Positions 47,394 to 57,783 of a stretch of 64,000 nt of DNA are shown piece after piece. How positions within the stretch are numbered: position 1 is the first letter of the stretch; each line of letters opens with the position of its first letter. Source of the DNA: Rhodocyclaceae bacterium. Lineage in GTDB: Bacteria; Pseudomonadota; Gammaproteobacteria; Burkholderiales; Rhodocyclaceae. The position numbers and the translations under genes were made by a program. The stretch spans positions 269,017 through 333,016 of the forward strand of contig JACFMQ010000005.1 in NCBI GenBank assembly GCA_019455325.1. Direction: 5' to 3'. The notes beneath the pieces were generated by a model. The model ran no database searches. It saw nothing but the letters and a program-made list of their open reading frames with translations, and was not told where the DNA came from.

Positions 47394-49666
47394 GCCCGGC
47401 CGGACGCCGCGCCCAGCCTGCCGGCGGGCGCCGCGGCGCCGCCGCCGGCCAGGCGGAAGGCGAAGAGCGCGAGGAAGCCCACGCCGAAGGCGAAGACGAT
47501 GTCGCCGGGCACGCGCAGCCAGACGAACAGTTCCATCATGTAGGAGTGCACGAACTCGGGCGAACGCGCGAACCAGACGCCGTGCGTGATGCTCGCCCAG
47601 GCCTGGGCGATGCCGGCCGGCACCAGCGACATGAAGACCATCATCGCCAGGCCGACGTTCACCGACCAGTACATCCAGCCGAGCAGCCGGTCGGACCACG
47701 CGGCGCGCGGGAACAGGCCGCGCAGGCAGAAGAGCATCAGGCCGATGCCGAGCATGCCGTACACCCCGAACAGCGCGGCGTGGCCGTGGGCCGCGGTCAT
47801 GTTCATGCCCTGCATGTAGTAGAGCGCGAGCGGCGTGTTGATCGAGAAGCCGAGCAGGCCGGCGCCGACCACGTTCCAGAAGCCGACGGCGATGAAGCAG
47901 AGGATCGGCCAGCGGTAGGCGGTGACCCAGTCGGCGGCCTTGGAGCGTTGGTAGTTGCGGTAGGCCTCGATGCCGATCATCGCCAGCGGCACCACTTCCA
48001 GCGCCGAGAACATGGCGCCGATGGCGATCACCGAAGTCGGCGTGCCGGTGAAGTAGAGGTGGTGCAGCGTGCCGAGGATGCCGCCGAAGAGGAAGACGAT
48101 GGTTTCCAGCACGATCGCGCTGTTGGCGGTGGCCGCGCGGATCAGGCCGAGGCGGGAGAACAAGAGCGCGATGACGGCGGTGGCGAACACTTCGAAGAAG
48201 CCTTCGACCCACAGGTGCACCAGCCACCAGCGCCAGTACTCGATCATCGAGTAGTGCGTGCTGCGGCCCCAGGTCAGCGAGGTGGCGTAGAAGCCGCCGA
48301 TGCACAGCGCCGAGAGGAAGACCATGGCGATCAGGCCGCGGCTCTCCGAAGGCTTCTTCAGCGCCGGCCACAGGCCGCGGCCGAGCAGCGTCACCCAGAT
48401 GAGCAGGCCGACGAAGAGCAGGATCTGCCAGACGCGGCCCATGCTGGTGAATTCCAGGCCCTGGTTGCCGATCCAGAACGAGAACGCGCTGCCCGGGTTC
48501 TGCAGGCTGCCGATCCAGCCGGTGACGGTCGAGCCGACGACGATGAAGAGCAGCGCGTAGAAGAGCAGGTTTACGCCGAGCTTCTGGTATTTCGGCTCAT
48601 GGCCGGAGATGGCCGGCGCGATGTACAGGCCGGTGGCCAGCCAGGCGGTGGCGATCCAGAGCACGGCGAACTGCGTGTGGATCGTGCGGCTCACCGTGAA
48701 GGGCAGGATCTCGCCGATCGGGATGCCGAACAGCGCGGTGCCTTCGACCGCGTAGTGCGCGGTGAGGATGCCCATGCCGACCTGTGCCAGGATCAGCGCG
48801 ACGACGACGAAGAAATACTTGCGCGTGGCCAGCATCGACGGCGTCGGCTTCAGGCTGAACAGCGGATCGGCCTTCGGCGGCACCGGATCGCCCTCCTCGC
48901 GGTGGCGCGAGTGGAAGAAGATCATGCCGGCGATGGCGCCGAGCATCAGGATCACGCTGGCGATCGACCAGATGCCGGCGGACGCCGTCGGCGTATTGCC
49001 GACCAGCGGCTCGTGCGGCCAGTTGCTGGTGTAGGAGAGCCCCGTCTCGCCCGGCCGGTCGGTGGTCGCCGACCAGGCGCTCCAGAAGAAGAAGGCGGCC
49101 AGCGCCTCGCGGTCGGCGGCGTCCTTGAGCACGCCGGGCAGCATCGCGTACTGCTCGCGCAGATCGGCGAGCGAAGCCTCGTCGCCGAACAGGTCGGCGT
49201 AGTGCTTCGCCACCTGGCGCACGGCCTCGGCGCGCTCGGCGGAGAGGGTGACGACGCCGGTCGCCGCGTCGTGCGTGTTGCGGCGCATCTCCTCCTTCAG
49301 GCGCGCGTCGAGAGCGGCCCGCTGGCCGAGCTGCAGGTGGGCGTAATCGGTGCCGTGCTGCTGCTGCGCCCAGATCTCGCGCAGCGCGACGGCCTCGCGG
49401 TGCAGCCAGTCGGCCGACCAGTCCGGCGCCAGGTAGGAGCCGTGGCCCCAGACCGAGCCGAACTGCTGGCCGCCGGCGGCCAGCCAGGCTTCCTGGCCGC
49501 GCTGGACGGAACCTTCGGGGAACAGGGTCTGGCCCTCGCTGCTGACCACCTGTTTGGGAATGGGCGGCGCGCTGACGTAGATCTCCGTGCCCACCCAGCC
49601 GAGTGCGGCGAAGGAGAGCGCGCAGATGACGGCCAGCCAGGTCCAGAGCTTGCGCGTGGCGTGCAT
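47390..49666 (-). CDS. norB: Quinol-dependent nitric oxide reductase (qNor)
   Basis: A 758-residue single-subunit NO reductase: the N-terminal cytochrome c-like region without haem c is fused to the 12-helix NorB core. Visible are the N-terminal membrane anchor (WLAVICALSFAALGWVG), GQEAWLAAGGQQFGSVWGHG, HTQFAVLWIATAWLATGLY (haem ligand region), LWVEGFFEVFATAV with the active-site glutamates, and GTLHHLYFTG with the two FeB histidines. It reduces NO to N2O using quinol and detoxifies NO or works in denitrification. A NsrR-type operator overlaps its promoter and nsrR lies directly upstream. Confidence 0.95.
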   Translation of the reverse strand: MHATRKLWTWLAVICALSFAALGWVGTEIYVSAPPIPKQVVSSEGQTLFPEGSVQRGQEAWLAAGGQQFGSVWGHGSYLAPDWSADWLHREAVALREIWAQQQHGTDYAHLQLGQRAALDARLKEEMRRNTHDAATGVVTLSAERAEAVRQVAKHYADLFGDEASLADLREQYAMLPGVLKDAADREALAAFFFWSAWSATTDRPGETGLSYTSNWPHEPLVGNTPTASAGIWSIASVILMLGAIAGMIFFHSRHREEGDPVPPKADPLFSLKPTPSMLATRKYFFVVVALILAQVGMGILTAHYAVEGTALFGIPIGEILPFTVSRTIHTQFAVLWIATAWLATGLYIAPAISGHEPKYQKLGVNLLFYALLFIVVGSTVTGWIGSLQNPGSAFSFWIGNQGLEFTSMGRVWQILLFVGLLIWVTLLGRGLWPALKKPSESRGLIAMVFLSALCIGGFYATSLTWGRSTHYSMIEYWRWWLVHLWVEGFFEVFATAVIALLFSRLGLIRAATANSAIVLETIVFLFGGILGTLHHLYFTGTPTSVIAIGAMFSALEVVPLAMIGIEAYRNYQRSKAADWVTAYRWPILCFIAVGFWNVVGAGLLGFSINTPLALYYMQGMNMTAAHGHAALFGVYGMLGIGLMLFCLRGLFPRAAWSDRLLGWMYWSVNVGLAMMVFMSLVPAGIAQAWASITHGVWFARSPEFVHSYMMELFVWLRVPGDIVFAFGVGFLALFAFRLAGGGAAAPAGRLGAASGRA

Positions 49667-49711
49667 GGCGGATGTCCTTTCTGAGAATTGACGATAGACG
49701 TTGGCAAGGCG

Positions 49712-49734
49712 AAAAACCCCTGGGAAGGGGCTTT
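49712..49734 (-). terminator. Terminator-like hairpin in the norB leader
   Basis: On the minus strand, CCCCT-TCCC-AGGGG is followed by five T, and lies between the norB promoter and start codon. It may attenuate norB or be a relic; the stem is only 5 bp plus possible A-U pairs. Confidence 0.45.
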
Positions 49735-49744
49735 GCTAAGAGGC

Positions 49745-49787
49745 ATATTATTTGAATCTTTTTAAAGATGCAACGTTTTTGCATCTT
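49745..49787 (-). promoter_or_regulatory. norB promoter with NsrR operator
   Basis: The operator AAGATGCA-N7-TGCATCTT (49765-49787) is an excellent match to the NsrR site (AAGATGC...GCATCTT). On the minus strand the -35 TTGCAT (49768-49773) lies inside it, with a 17-bp spacer and -10 TAATAT (49745-49750). Bound NsrR would therefore block RNA polymerase; NO damage to its Fe-S cluster would relieve this. Confidence 0.88.
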
Positions 49788-49823
49788 ATTCGGCGCGGCA
49801 CGACGCCGACGATCGGCGGCGTT

Positions 49824-50267
49824 TCAGGAGCGGGCCGTCGGCCGCATGAACTTGAGGATCGAGCGCTCGCTCTTGCCGAGGAGATCGGCGAGCGTGACGC
49901 CGTCGAGGACGTCGAGGAAGGCGGTGAGCGCCTTGGACAGCGCCACCTTGAGCTTGCAGGAAGGATCGAGGATGCAGTTGCAGCTAGCGCCGAAACACTC
50001 GACGAGGTCCATGCCGCGCTCCATGCGCCGGACGACGTCGCCGACGACGATCTCGGCCGGCGCCCGGCCGAGGCGCAGGCCGCCGCCCTTGCCGCGCACG
50101 CCCTCGACGAAGCCGGCGCGGATCAACTGGTTCACGACCTTCATCAGATGGTTGCGCGAGACGGCGAAACGGTCGGAGATTTCCTGGATGGTGACCAGGC
50201 GATCGTTGTTGGTGCCGAGGTAGATCAGCGCGCGCAGCGCATAGTCGGTGTGCTGGGTGATGTGCAT
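49824..50267 (-). CDS. nsrR: NO-sensing Rrf2-family repressor NsrR
   Basis: A 147-residue Rrf2-family regulator with an N-terminal winged helix ([48 protein letters not shown]). Its Fe-S cysteines lie in [14 protein letters not shown] (about residues 89-102). The HLMKVVN recognition helix and the adjacent NsrR box and norB identify it as NsrR rather than IscR. It lies upstream of and co-oriented with norB. Confidence 0.93.
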   Translation of the reverse strand: MHITQHTDYALRALIYLGTNNDRLVTIQEISDRFAVSRNHLMKVVNQLIRAGFVEGVRGKGGGLRLGRAPAEIVVGDVVRRMERGMDLVECFGASCNCILDPSCKLKVALSKALTAFLDVLDGVTLADLLGKSERSILKFMRPTARS

Positions 50268-50506
50268 GGGCTTTCCGGATCGCGGCGGCGGGCGGGCAGG
50301 GGGTGGGATTGTCGCACGTCCGCCGCGACGGGGAGAATTCCGGCAAAAGACACGCCATGATGGATTTGCGGACGGCCGGGTCGGGAGGGATTAACATGGG
50401 CGGCTTCGAACAACGGACGAGCCGAACCCCGCGCCGCCATCGGGCCGACGCGGCCGCCCCCGCGAACGCGCGTCCCGGGGCGGCGAGAGGCCGACAGGGA
50501 GGAATG

Positions 50507-52996
50507 ATGACCGACCATCGTCGCCGGGTTCTGCTGGCGGGCGACAGCAGGGCGTTGCGCAGCGCGCTCGCGGCGGCGCTCGATCCGGACGACTGCGAGC
50601 TGCTGCTGTGCGCCGGCGGCGGCGACGCGCTCGCCCTGCTCGCCGCGCGTCGGATCGACCTCGTCTGCGCCGAGAGCACGCTGCACGACATGCGCGGCGA
50701 CGAGCTGTGCCGGCGGGTGCGCCGGCTGCCGGACTACGCCGGCCGTCCCTTCCTCCTCCTCGCGCCGGCCGACGATCCGGCGCTGCGCGCGGCGTCGGCC
50801 GAGGCCGGCGCCGACGCCTGCCTGACGCCGGCGGACGTCGAGCGCGAACTCGCCGCCCGTCTGCGCGATCTGCCGCCGGGGCCGGTCGAGGCCGGCGACG
50901 ATCTGGCGCTCGGCGAGGACCGCTTCCAGACGCTGTTCGCCAACATGACCGCCGGCATGGCGCTGCACGAGCTGGTGCGCGCGCCCGACGGCCGCGCCGT
51001 CGACTACCGCATCCTCGCCGTCAACCCGGCCTTCGTCGCGCACGTCGGCCTGCCCGCCGCGGACGTCGTCGGCAAGCTCGCCAGCGAAGCCTACGGCATG
51101 GCCAAGGCGCCCTTCCTCGGCACCTACGCGCGCATCGTCGACACCGGCCGGCCGGCCGAATTCGAGCCCTTCCTCGCGCCGCTCGGCCGCTACCTGCACA
51201 TCCGCGCCTACGCCACGCAGGCCGGCTGCTTCGCCACCATCTTCGAGGACATCACCGCGCGCAAGAAGGCCGAGGAGAACACGCGCATCATGGCCACGGT
51301 GTTCTCCAACAGCAACGAGGCGATCCTCATCACCGACGCCGATAACCGCATCATCGCCGTGAACGACGCCTTCACCCGCCTCACCGGCTACGCCGCCGAG
51401 GAGGTCGCCGGCGAGAATCCGCGCATCCTGTCGGCCGGCAACACGCCGCCGCCGGCCTACCGCCAGATGTGGCAGGCGCTGGCGGCGCGCGGCAGTTGGC
51501 AGGGCGAGCTGTGGGACCGGCGCAAGTCGGGCGAGATCTTTCCCAAGTGGCTGTCGATCTCGGTCGTGCGCGACGCGGCCGGCACGGTCGTGAACTACAT
51601 CGGCAGCTTCGTCGACATCTCCGAGCGCAAGGCCTCCGAGGAGCGCGTCCGCCACCTCGCGCACCACGACGCGCTGACCGACCTGCCGAACCGCTTCAGC
51701 CTGCAGGAGCGGCTCGGCCAGGCCATGGGCTTCGCCCGCCGCAGCCAGAAGACGCTGGCGCTGATGCTGATCGACCTCGACAACTTCAAGGTGATCAACG
51801 ACACCCTCGGCCACCAGACCGGCGACAAGCTGCTGGTGCAGGTGGCGCAGCGGCTGACGCAGTCGGTGCGCGGCAGCGACATCGTCGCCCGCCTCGGCGG
51901 CGACGAGTTCGTCGTCGTGCTGCCCGACGTCGACACGCCGGCGGACGCGGCCCACGTCGCCGAAAAGATCCTGAAGGCGGTCGCCCAGCCCTACCCGATC
52001 GACGGCCACAGCCTGCGCACCAGTCCGAGCATCGGCATCTGCCTGTACCCGGACGACGCGCAGGAAAGCGACGACCTGATGAAGAAGGCCGACGTCGCCA
52101 TGTACCACGCCAAGGCGCAGGGGCGCGGCAACTACCAGTTCTTCACCACCGAGCTGCAACTGGCGACGCTGCGCCGGATCGCCATCGAGAACGAGCTGCG
52201 CACGGCCGTCGAGCGCCGGCAGTTCGAACTGCACTACCAGCCGCAGCTCGACCTGCGCACCGGCCGGCTGTGCGGCGTCGAGGCGCTGGTGCGCTGGCGC
52301 CATCCGGAGCGCGGCCTGATCTGGCCGGCGGAGTTCATCCCCACCGCCGAGGAGACGGGGCTGATCGTGCCGCTCGGCGACTGGGTGCTGCACGAAGCCT
52401 GTCGCCAGCTCGCCGTCTGGCAGGCGGGCGGGCTGGAGGGGCTGCGCATGTCGGTGAATCTTTCGGCGCACCAGTTCCTCGATCCGCGCCTGCCGCTGCG
52501 CATCCAGGAAATCCTCGCCGCCGCCGGCCTGACGCCGGGCGACCTCGATCTCGAAGTGACCGAGTCCATGTCGATGCGCGCGCCGGAAGACACGGTGACG
52601 ATGATGGAGGCGCTGACCGCGCACGGCATGACGCTGTCGATCGACGACTTCGGCACCGGCTACTCGTCGCTCTCCTACCTCAAGCTGTTCCCGATCCGCA
52701 CGCTGAAGATCGACCGCTCCTTCGTCAGCGACATCGAGACCGACCCGAGCGACGCGCAGATCTGCGACGTCACCGTGCTCCTCGCCCACAAGCTGGAGCT
52801 GGAGACGATCGCCGAGGGCGTCGAGACCGAGGCGCAGTTGAAATACCTGCAGAGCATCGGCTGCGAGAAGATCCAGGGCTACCTGATCAGCCGCCCGCTC
52901 CCGGCCGAGCACGCCGAGACCTTCATCCGCGCCCACCGGCCGATGACCGAGCTGGGCACCACGGAGCTGTGGCGGGACGCGCCGTCCGCCGCCTAG
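50507..52996 (+). CDS. PAS-PAS-GGDEF-EAL c-di-GMP turnover protein with N-terminal receiver-like domain
   Basis: An 829-residue cytoplasmic protein. The first about 125 residues resemble a receiver ([20 protein letters not shown]), but the usual phospho-acceptor region ([16 protein letters not shown]) is atypical. Two PAS domains follow (about 145-265 and 265-390), then GGDEF (RLGGDEF intact; RxxD site RGSD) and EAL ([35 protein letters not shown] all intact), so both synthesis and hydrolysis are possible. I chose the ATG at 50507, 4-5 nt after GGGAGGA; an ATG at 50504 is too close. It is divergent from nsrR and tail-to-tail with the btuF-like gene, sharing CTAG. The 239-bp gap 50268-50506 shows no gene. 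Confidence 0.88.
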   Translation: MTDHRRRVLLAGDSRALRSALAAALDPDDCELLLCAGGGDALALLAARRIDLVCAESTLHDMRGDELCRRVRRLPDYAGRPFLLLAPADDPALRAASAEAGADACLTPADVERELAARLRDLPPGPVEAGDDLALGEDRFQTLFANMTAGMALHELVRAPDGRAVDYRILAVNPAFVAHVGLPAADVVGKLASEAYGMAKAPFLGTYARIVDTGRPAEFEPFLAPLGRYLHIRAYATQAGCFATIFEDITARKKAEENTRIMATVFSNSNEAILITDADNRIIAVNDAFTRLTGYAAEEVAGENPRILSAGNTPPPAYRQMWQALAARGSWQGELWDRRKSGEIFPKWLSISVVRDAAGTVVNYIGSFVDISERKASEERVRHLAHHDALTDLPNRFSLQERLGQAMGFARRSQKTLALMLIDLDNFKVINDTLGHQTGDKLLVQVAQRLTQSVRGSDIVARLGGDEFVVVLPDVDTPADAAHVAEKILKAVAQPYPIDGHSLRTSPSIGICLYPDDAQESDDLMKKADVAMYHAKAQGRGNYQFFTTELQLATLRRIAIENELRTAVERRQFELHYQPQLDLRTGRLCGVEALVRWRHPERGLIWPAEFIPTAEETGLIVPLGDWVLHEACRQLAVWQAGGLEGLRMSVNLSAHQFLDPRLPLRIQEILAAAGLTPGDLDLEVTESMSMRAPEDTVTMMEALTAHGMTLSIDDFGTGYSSLSYLKLFPIRTLKIDRSFVSDIETDPSDAQICDVTVLLAHKLELETIAEGVETEAQLKYLQSIGCEKIQGYLISRPLPAEHAETFIRAHRPMTELGTTELWRDAPSAA

Positions 52997-54000
52997 TATC
53001 CCCGCCGCTGGCGCACCGTCTCCAGGTGCCGGCACAGCCGCTCGGTGCCGTCGAGGAAGCGCGGCGTGTGCCGCTGGATCAGCTCGGGCGGCACGAAGAA
53101 CAGGTTGTCGCGCTTCACCGCTTCCATGCTCGTCCACCGCTTCCAGTCGTCCAGCCATTCCGGGCGCGAGTCGCCCATGCCGCTGGCGACGATGACTTCC
53201 GGGTTGGCGGCGATCACCGCCTCGACGGTTACCGTCGCCGCCATCTGCTCGAGCGCGCCGAAGACGTTCTCGCCGCCGCACAGACGGATCGCGTCGGTGA
53301 TGATCTGATTGCGGCCCACGGTCATCAGCGGTTGCTTCCAGATCTGGTAGAAGGTGCGCACCGGCGACTTGCCCGAATACTGCGCGCGCAGCGCCGCCAG
53401 GCGCTCGCGCAGGCGCTTCGCCTCGGCGGCGGCGACGGCGTCGGTGCCGGCGAGGACGCCGAGGCGCTCGATCTCGCTGGCCACGTCCTCGATGCGGTTC
53501 GGCTGCGACACGTACATGGTGTAGCCGAGGCCCTTCAGCTTGTCGAGGTGCGCCGCCGCGTTGCCGCTCTGCCAGCCGACGAGCAGGTCCGGCTTGAGCG
53601 CGGCGACGGCTTCCAGGTCGAGGCGCGAGTAGCCGCCGACGCGCGGAATCTTCTTCGCCGCCTCCGGATGGTCGCTGTATTCGACGGTGCCGATGATGTG
53701 CGCGCCGGCGCCGGCGGCGAACAGCGTCTCGGTCATGTGCGGCGCCAGGCTGACGATGCGCCGCGCCGGCTGCGCGAGCGTCACCGTGTTGCCGACGTCG
53801 TCGCGTACGCTGACTTCGGCGTGGGTGGAGAGGGAGATGAGAACACCTACCGCAGAGGCGCAGAGGCGCAGAGAGAACGCAGAGAAAGGCGCCAGCCGAA
53901 ACCCGTTGTATGCGCCGGCCATCGATTCGCGGCGAAAGAAAAGCATTCCTCTGCGTTTCCTCTGCGCCTCTGCGCCTCTGCGGTGGATGTCATCGTTCAT
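52993..54000 (-). CDS. btuF: Periplasmic cobalamin-binding protein (BtuF-like)
   Basis: A 335-residue substrate-binding protein of the helical-backbone class. The mature part starts near [20 protein letters not shown], then [41 protein letters not shown] and a C-terminal PEVIVASG. It should deliver cobalamin or cobinamide to an ABC importer not seen here. The ATG at 54000 overlaps the cobD stop (ATGA) and has GGAG 6 nt upstream. From it, residues about 5-52, including most of the signal peptide, are encoded by repeat copy 3. Signal cleavage is expected after THA61. ATGs at 53946 or 53922 are alternatives with poorer ribosome sites. Confidence 0.85.
   Translation of the reverse strand: MNDDIHRRGAEAQRKRRGMLFFRRESMAGAYNGFRLAPFSAFSLRLCASAVGVLISLSTHAEVSVRDDVGNTVTLAQPARRIVSLAPHMTETLFAAGAGAHIIGTVEYSDHPEAAKKIPRVGGYSRLDLEAVAALKPDLLVGWQSGNAAAHLDKLKGLGYTMYVSQPNRIEDVASEIERLGVLAGTDAVAAAEAKRLRERLAALRAQYSGKSPVRTFYQIWKQPLMTVGRNQIITDAIRLCGGENVFGALEQMAATVTVEAVIAANPEVIVASGMGDSRPEWLDDWKRWTSMEAVKRDNLFFVPPELIQRHTPRFLDGTERLCRHLETVRQRRGY
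53846..53986. repeat. Palindromic GCAGAG repeat, copy 3 (inside the btuF-like gene)
   Basis: The arms CCTACCGCAGAGGCGCAGAG and GCGCCTCTGCGGTGG enclose tandem GCAGAGGC units and a longer core (about 60 bp) with unrelated sequence. The whole element is in frame with the btuF-like gene and contains no stop in that frame. Confidence 0.85.
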
Positions 54001-54998
54001 TTCACTCTCCATTCTTCGATCGCGGCCGCCAGCCGCTGCCATTCGGATTCGTCGCCCGGCAGGCCGACGCGGACGCCGGGAACGTCGGCGAAAAGCCGCA
54101 CGAGGATGCCGCGCGCGGCGAGGAAATCGTGCAGCGTCTGCGCGCGCTCGGTCGGCAGCCAGCGGAAGAGCGGGCTGGCGCCGGCCAGGCCGTCGCCGGC
54201 GAGCGGCGCCAGCAGCGCGCGCAGGCGCTCGCCGTCGGCGATGAGGCGCGCACGCGTCGCCGCCTGCCAGCCGCGGTCGGCGAGCGCGCCCTGCGCCGCG
54301 GCGCGCGCCGGGCCGCTCAGCGCCCACGGGCCGAGCGCCTCGGCCAGCCGCGCGAGCAGCTCGCCGCCGGCGAAGACAAAGCCGACGCGGGCGCCGGCGA
54401 GCCCGAAGAACTTGCCGAGCGAGCGCAGCACGATCAGGTTCGGCGCTGCCGCCGTGCCGGCGAAGGGCGCCACGCAGCCGTCCGGGTCGGCGTCGGCGAA
54501 GGCCTCGTCCACGATCAGCGTGCCGCCGCGCTTCTTCAACTGCGCGGCGGCGTCGAGCAGTTCGTCGCGGGCGTAAGCGCGGCCGGTCGGGTTGTTCGGG
54601 TTGCACAGCAGCACGTTCGGCGCCATCGCCGCCAGCGCGCGCGTGAGCGAAGCGCCCGGCAGCCGGCGCACCTTGTGGCTGGCGCGTTCCCAAGCGAACG
54701 GATGTTCGGCGTAGAGCGGCGCCGGCATGACGACGGCGGCGCGCGGCAGGAGCAGCGGCAGGCTCTGGATCGCCGCCTGCGAACCGGCGACCGGCAGCAG
54801 GCTGGCGTTGCCGTAGTAGGCGGCGGCGGTTTCCGCCAGCCCGTCGTCGTCCTCCGGCAGCCGCCGCCAGCAGTCGGCCGGCAGGGGCGGCACCGGCCAG
54901 CCCCGCGGGTTGATGCCGGTCGACAGGTCGAGCCAGTCGGCAAGCGGAATGCCCCAGCGCGCGGCAGCGGGCCGCAGGCGTCCACCGTGTTCAAGCAT
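53997..54998 (-). CDS. cobD: Threonine-phosphate decarboxylase
   Basis: A 333-residue PLP aminotransferase-fold enzyme making (R)-1-aminopropan-2-ol phosphate for the cobamide side chain. Visible are [13 protein letters not shown], the GSQAAIQ start of the PLP site, [14 protein letters not shown] and [16 protein letters not shown] with the PLP lysine. It overlaps cbiB by 8 nt and the btuF-like gene by 4 nt, forming one operon. Confidence 0.92.
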   Translation of the reverse strand: MLEHGGRLRPAAARWGIPLADWLDLSTGINPRGWPVPPLPADCWRRLPEDDDGLAETAAAYYGNASLLPVAGSQAAIQSLPLLLPRAAVVMPAPLYAEHPFAWERASHKVRRLPGASLTRALAAMAPNVLLCNPNNPTGRAYARDELLDAAAQLKKRGGTLIVDEAFADADPDGCVAPFAGTAAAPNLIVLRSLGKFFGLAGARVGFVFAGGELLARLAEALGPWALSGPARAAAQGALADRGWQAATRARLIADGERLRALLAPLAGDGLAGASPLFRWLPTERAQTLHDFLAARGILVRLFADVPGVRVGLPGDESEWQRLAAAIEEWRVK

Positions 54999-55950
54999 GC
55001 GGCGCCCCGCCCGCGAGGAAGGCGGCCAGCAGGCCGACGAGCAGCGCCGCGCCGAGCCACAGGCGCAGCCCGTTGCGTACCAGCGCCAGCGCGCGCTGGA
55101 TGTCGAGCGCCATCGGCGGCCGGCCCTCGCCGAGCCGCGGCCGCACTTCGAGCCGGCCGCGATAGACGGCCGGGCCGCCGAGCGAGACCTGCAGCGCGCC
55201 GGCGCCGGCGGCCATCACCGGGCCGGCGTTCGGGCTCTCCCAGCGCGGCGCCTGCGCGCGCCAGCAGGCGAGCGCGCGCGCGGTGCTGCCGAAGAGCGCG
55301 TAGGAGAGCGCGGTGAGCCGCGCCGGCAGCCAGTTGAGCGCGTCGTCGAGTCGCGCCGCGGCGGCGCCGAAGGCGAGGAAGCGTTCGTCGCGGTAGCCCC
55401 ACATGGCGTCGAGCGTGTTTGCCAGCCGGAAGAGCAGCGCGCCCGGCCCGCCGAGCAGGAAGAACCAGAACAGCGCGCCGAACACCGCGTCGTTGCCGTT
55501 CTCCAGCAGCGACTCGACGGCGGCCCTGGCCACGCCCTCCTCGTCGAGTGCCGAGGTGTCGCGTGAGACCAGCCAGCCGACGTGTTCGCGCGCGGCGGCG
55601 AGGTCGCCGGCCGCGAGGTCGGCGGCGACGCGCTCGCCGTGCTCGTCGAGCGCGCGGCCGCCGAGCGCGAAGCAGAGCAGCAGCGGATGCAGCAGCCAGC
55701 CGAGCGGCAGCGTGCACAGGAAGGCGGCGAGCAGCACCGGCGGCAGCACGGCGAGGCTCCAGGCGAGAAGGCCGGCCAGCCGCGCGCCGCCGTCGCCGCC
55801 CGCGCGCCGGTTCAGGGCGCGTTCGATGCCGCCGGCGATGCGGCCGAAGCCGACCAGTGGATGCCAGCGCTTCGGCTCGCCGAGCAGGCGGTCGAGCGTG
55901 GCGCCGGCGACGGCGAACAGCGGCAGCAGCAGGGGGGCGGGCAGGGACAC
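54991..55950 (-). CDS. cbiB: Adenosylcobinamide-phosphate synthase CbiB
   Basis: A 319-residue inner-membrane enzyme joining aminopropanol phosphate to adenosylcobyric acid. Characteristic parts: [20 protein letters not shown] at the N-terminus, [36 protein letters not shown] and [11 protein letters not shown] with conserved acidic residues. It is first in the cbiB-cobD-btuF run. Confidence 0.93.
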   Translation of the reverse strand: MSLPAPLLLPLFAVAGATLDRLLGEPKRWHPLVGFGRIAGGIERALNRRAGGDGGARLAGLLAWSLAVLPPVLLAAFLCTLPLGWLLHPLLLCFALGGRALDEHGERVAADLAAGDLAAAREHVGWLVSRDTSALDEEGVARAAVESLLENGNDAVFGALFWFFLLGGPGALLFRLANTLDAMWGYRDERFLAFGAAAARLDDALNWLPARLTALSYALFGSTARALACWRAQAPRWESPNAGPVMAAGAGALQVSLGGPAVYRGRLEVRPRLGEGRPPMALDIQRALALVRNGLRLWLGAALLVGLLAAFLAGGAPHA

Positions 55951-56058
55951 GGGACGGCGGGCGACGAACGGGCGGAGGAGCGGATTCTACCGCGCCCCCG
56001 CACCGGCCGTCAGGCGGCGGGCATGGCAGGCAGGGTGATTGCATGAAAAGGCTGACGT

Positions 56059-56155
56059 CCACCGCAGAGGCGCAGAGACGCAGAGATTCGCAGAGGAAAA
56101 CCGAGAAAAAGCATTTCTCTGCGTTACCTCTGCGTCTCTGCGCCTCTGCGGTAGG
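56059..56155. repeat. Palindromic GCAGAG repeat, copy 4
   Basis: CCACCGCAGAGGCGCAGAG at one end and GCGCCTCTGCGGTAGG at the other. It lies in the divergent 325-bp gap between cbiB and cobQ (55951-56275), in which no gene, B12 box or other element was recognised. The core is inverted relative to copy 2 while the flanks are not. Confidence 0.85.
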
Positions 56156-56275
56156 TGTTTACGCCGTTCATACCGCTCCCCCCGAGTTACGAAAACGTTC
56201 ATGCGATTGCCCTGTTTGCCCGTTCGCCGGCGAGCCCGCCGGCGGCCGCGCGTGCGACAATGGCCGCCTTTCGTT

Positions 56276-57778
56276 ATGTCCGCATCGCCCCCGTCCGTGA
56301 AAACGCCGACCCTCATGGTGCAGGGCTGCACCTCCGACGCCGGCAAGAGCACGCTGGTCGCCGCGCTGTGCCGCATCCTCCGGCGGCGCGGCGTGCGCGT
56401 GGCGCCGTTCAAGCCGCAGAACATGGCGCTCAACTCGGCGGTCACCGTCGACGGCGGCGAGATCGGCCGCGCGCAGGCGCTGCAGGCGCTCGCCGCCGGC
56501 CTCGACGCGCACACCGACTTCAACCCGGTGCTGTTGAAGCCCAACACCGACCGGCGCGCGCAGGTGATCATCCACGGCAAGGCGCTCGCCGACCTTGACG
56601 CGCGCGCCTACCACGACTACAAGCCGCGCGCCATGCGGGCCGTGCTCGAATCCTACGAGCGCCTGTGCGCGCGGTACGCATGCGTGCTCGTCGAGGGCGC
56701 CGGCAGCCCGGCCGAGATCAACCTGCGCGACCGCGACATCGCCAACATGGGCTTCGCCGAGGCCGTCGACTGCCCGGTGATCCTCATCGCCGACATCGAC
56801 CGCGGCGGCGTCTTTGCGCACCTCGTCGGCACGCTGGAACTGCTCTCGCCCTCGGAGCAGGCGCGCGTCAAGGGCTTCGTCATCAACCGCTTCCGCGGCG
56901 ACATCAAGCTGCTCGAACCGGGGCTGGACTGGCTGGAGCGGCGCACCGGCAAGCCGGTGCTCGGCGTGCTGCCCTACCTGCACGGGCTGTATCTGGATGC
57001 CGAGGACGCGCTGCCGCGCGGCGCCGAGGCCAAGGGCGCGACCCGGCTGAAGGCGATCGCGCCGGCCTTCCCGCGCATCTCGAACCACAACGACCTCGAC
57101 CCGCTGCGCTTCCACCCGGACGTGGATTTCCGCTTCGTCGGGCCGAACGAGGCGCCGTCGCCCGCCGACCTGATCGTGCTGCCCGGCTCGAAGGCGGTGC
57201 AGGCCGACCTCGCCTGGCTGCGCGCCAACGGCTGGGAAGAAGCGATCCGCCGCCACCTGCGCTACGGCGGCAGGCTGATCGGCATCTGCGGCGGCTACCA
57301 GATGCTCGGCCGCGCGCTGCACGATCCGCTCGGGCTGGAAGGCGCGCCGGCGAGCGTCGCCGGCCTCGGCCTGCTCGACTGCGAGACGACGCTGGCGCGG
57401 GAAAAGCGGCTGAAGAACGTGGCCGGCACGCTCGAACTGCCGGGCCGGCCGGCGGTGCGCGGCTACGAGATCCACATGGGCGTTACCGCCGGCCCGGCGC
57501 TGGCAACGCCGGCGGCGACGCTCGACGGCCACGCCGACGGCGCGCTGTCGGCCGACGGGCAGATCCTCGCCACCTACTGCCACGGACTCTTCGACGCGCC
57601 GATGGCGCTTGCCGCGCTGCTCGCCTGGGCCGGCGTGCAGGCGACCGACGCGCATTTCGACGCCGCAGCGCGGCGCGAGGCGGACATCGACCGGCTGGCC
57701 GACAGCGTCGAAGGCGCGCTCGACTGGGAAAAGATGGCCGCCTGCCTGCCGCCCGCGGCCATGGGCGCCGGGAGGTAG
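56276..57778 (+). CDS. cobQ: Cobyric acid synthase
   Basis: A 500-residue glutamine-dependent amidotransferase that amidates four side chains of adenosylcobyrinate a,c-diamide. The N-terminal synthetase domain has [20 protein letters not shown] and [14 protein letters not shown]. The C-terminal glutaminase domain has [10 protein letters not shown] with the nucleophilic Cys and the catalytic His in TYCHGLFD. The ATG at 56276 is chosen because the upstream open frame merely translates repeat copy 4. Confidence 0.94.
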   Translation: MSASPPSVKTPTLMVQGCTSDAGKSTLVAALCRILRRRGVRVAPFKPQNMALNSAVTVDGGEIGRAQALQALAAGLDAHTDFNPVLLKPNTDRRAQVIIHGKALADLDARAYHDYKPRAMRAVLESYERLCARYACVLVEGAGSPAEINLRDRDIANMGFAEAVDCPVILIADIDRGGVFAHLVGTLELLSPSEQARVKGFVINRFRGDIKLLEPGLDWLERRTGKPVLGVLPYLHGLYLDAEDALPRGAEAKGATRLKAIAPAFPRISNHNDLDPLRFHPDVDFRFVGPNEAPSPADLIVLPGSKAVQADLAWLRANGWEEAIRRHLRYGGRLIGICGGYQMLGRALHDPLGLEGAPASVAGLGLLDCETTLAREKRLKNVAGTLELPGRPAVRGYEIHMGVTAGPALATPAATLDGHADGALSADGQILATYCHGLFDAPMALAALLAWAGVQATDAHFDAAARREADIDRLADSVEGALDWEKMAACLPPAAMGAGR

Positions 57779-57783
57779 CGCGC

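Noticed and set aside
47390-49666. NO dismutase rather than NO reductase
   Set aside because: The FeB histidines (GTLHHLYF) and the active-site Glu region (VEGFFE) are intact, whereas NO dismutases carry substitutions; adjacent nsrR and the NsrR operator fit qNor.
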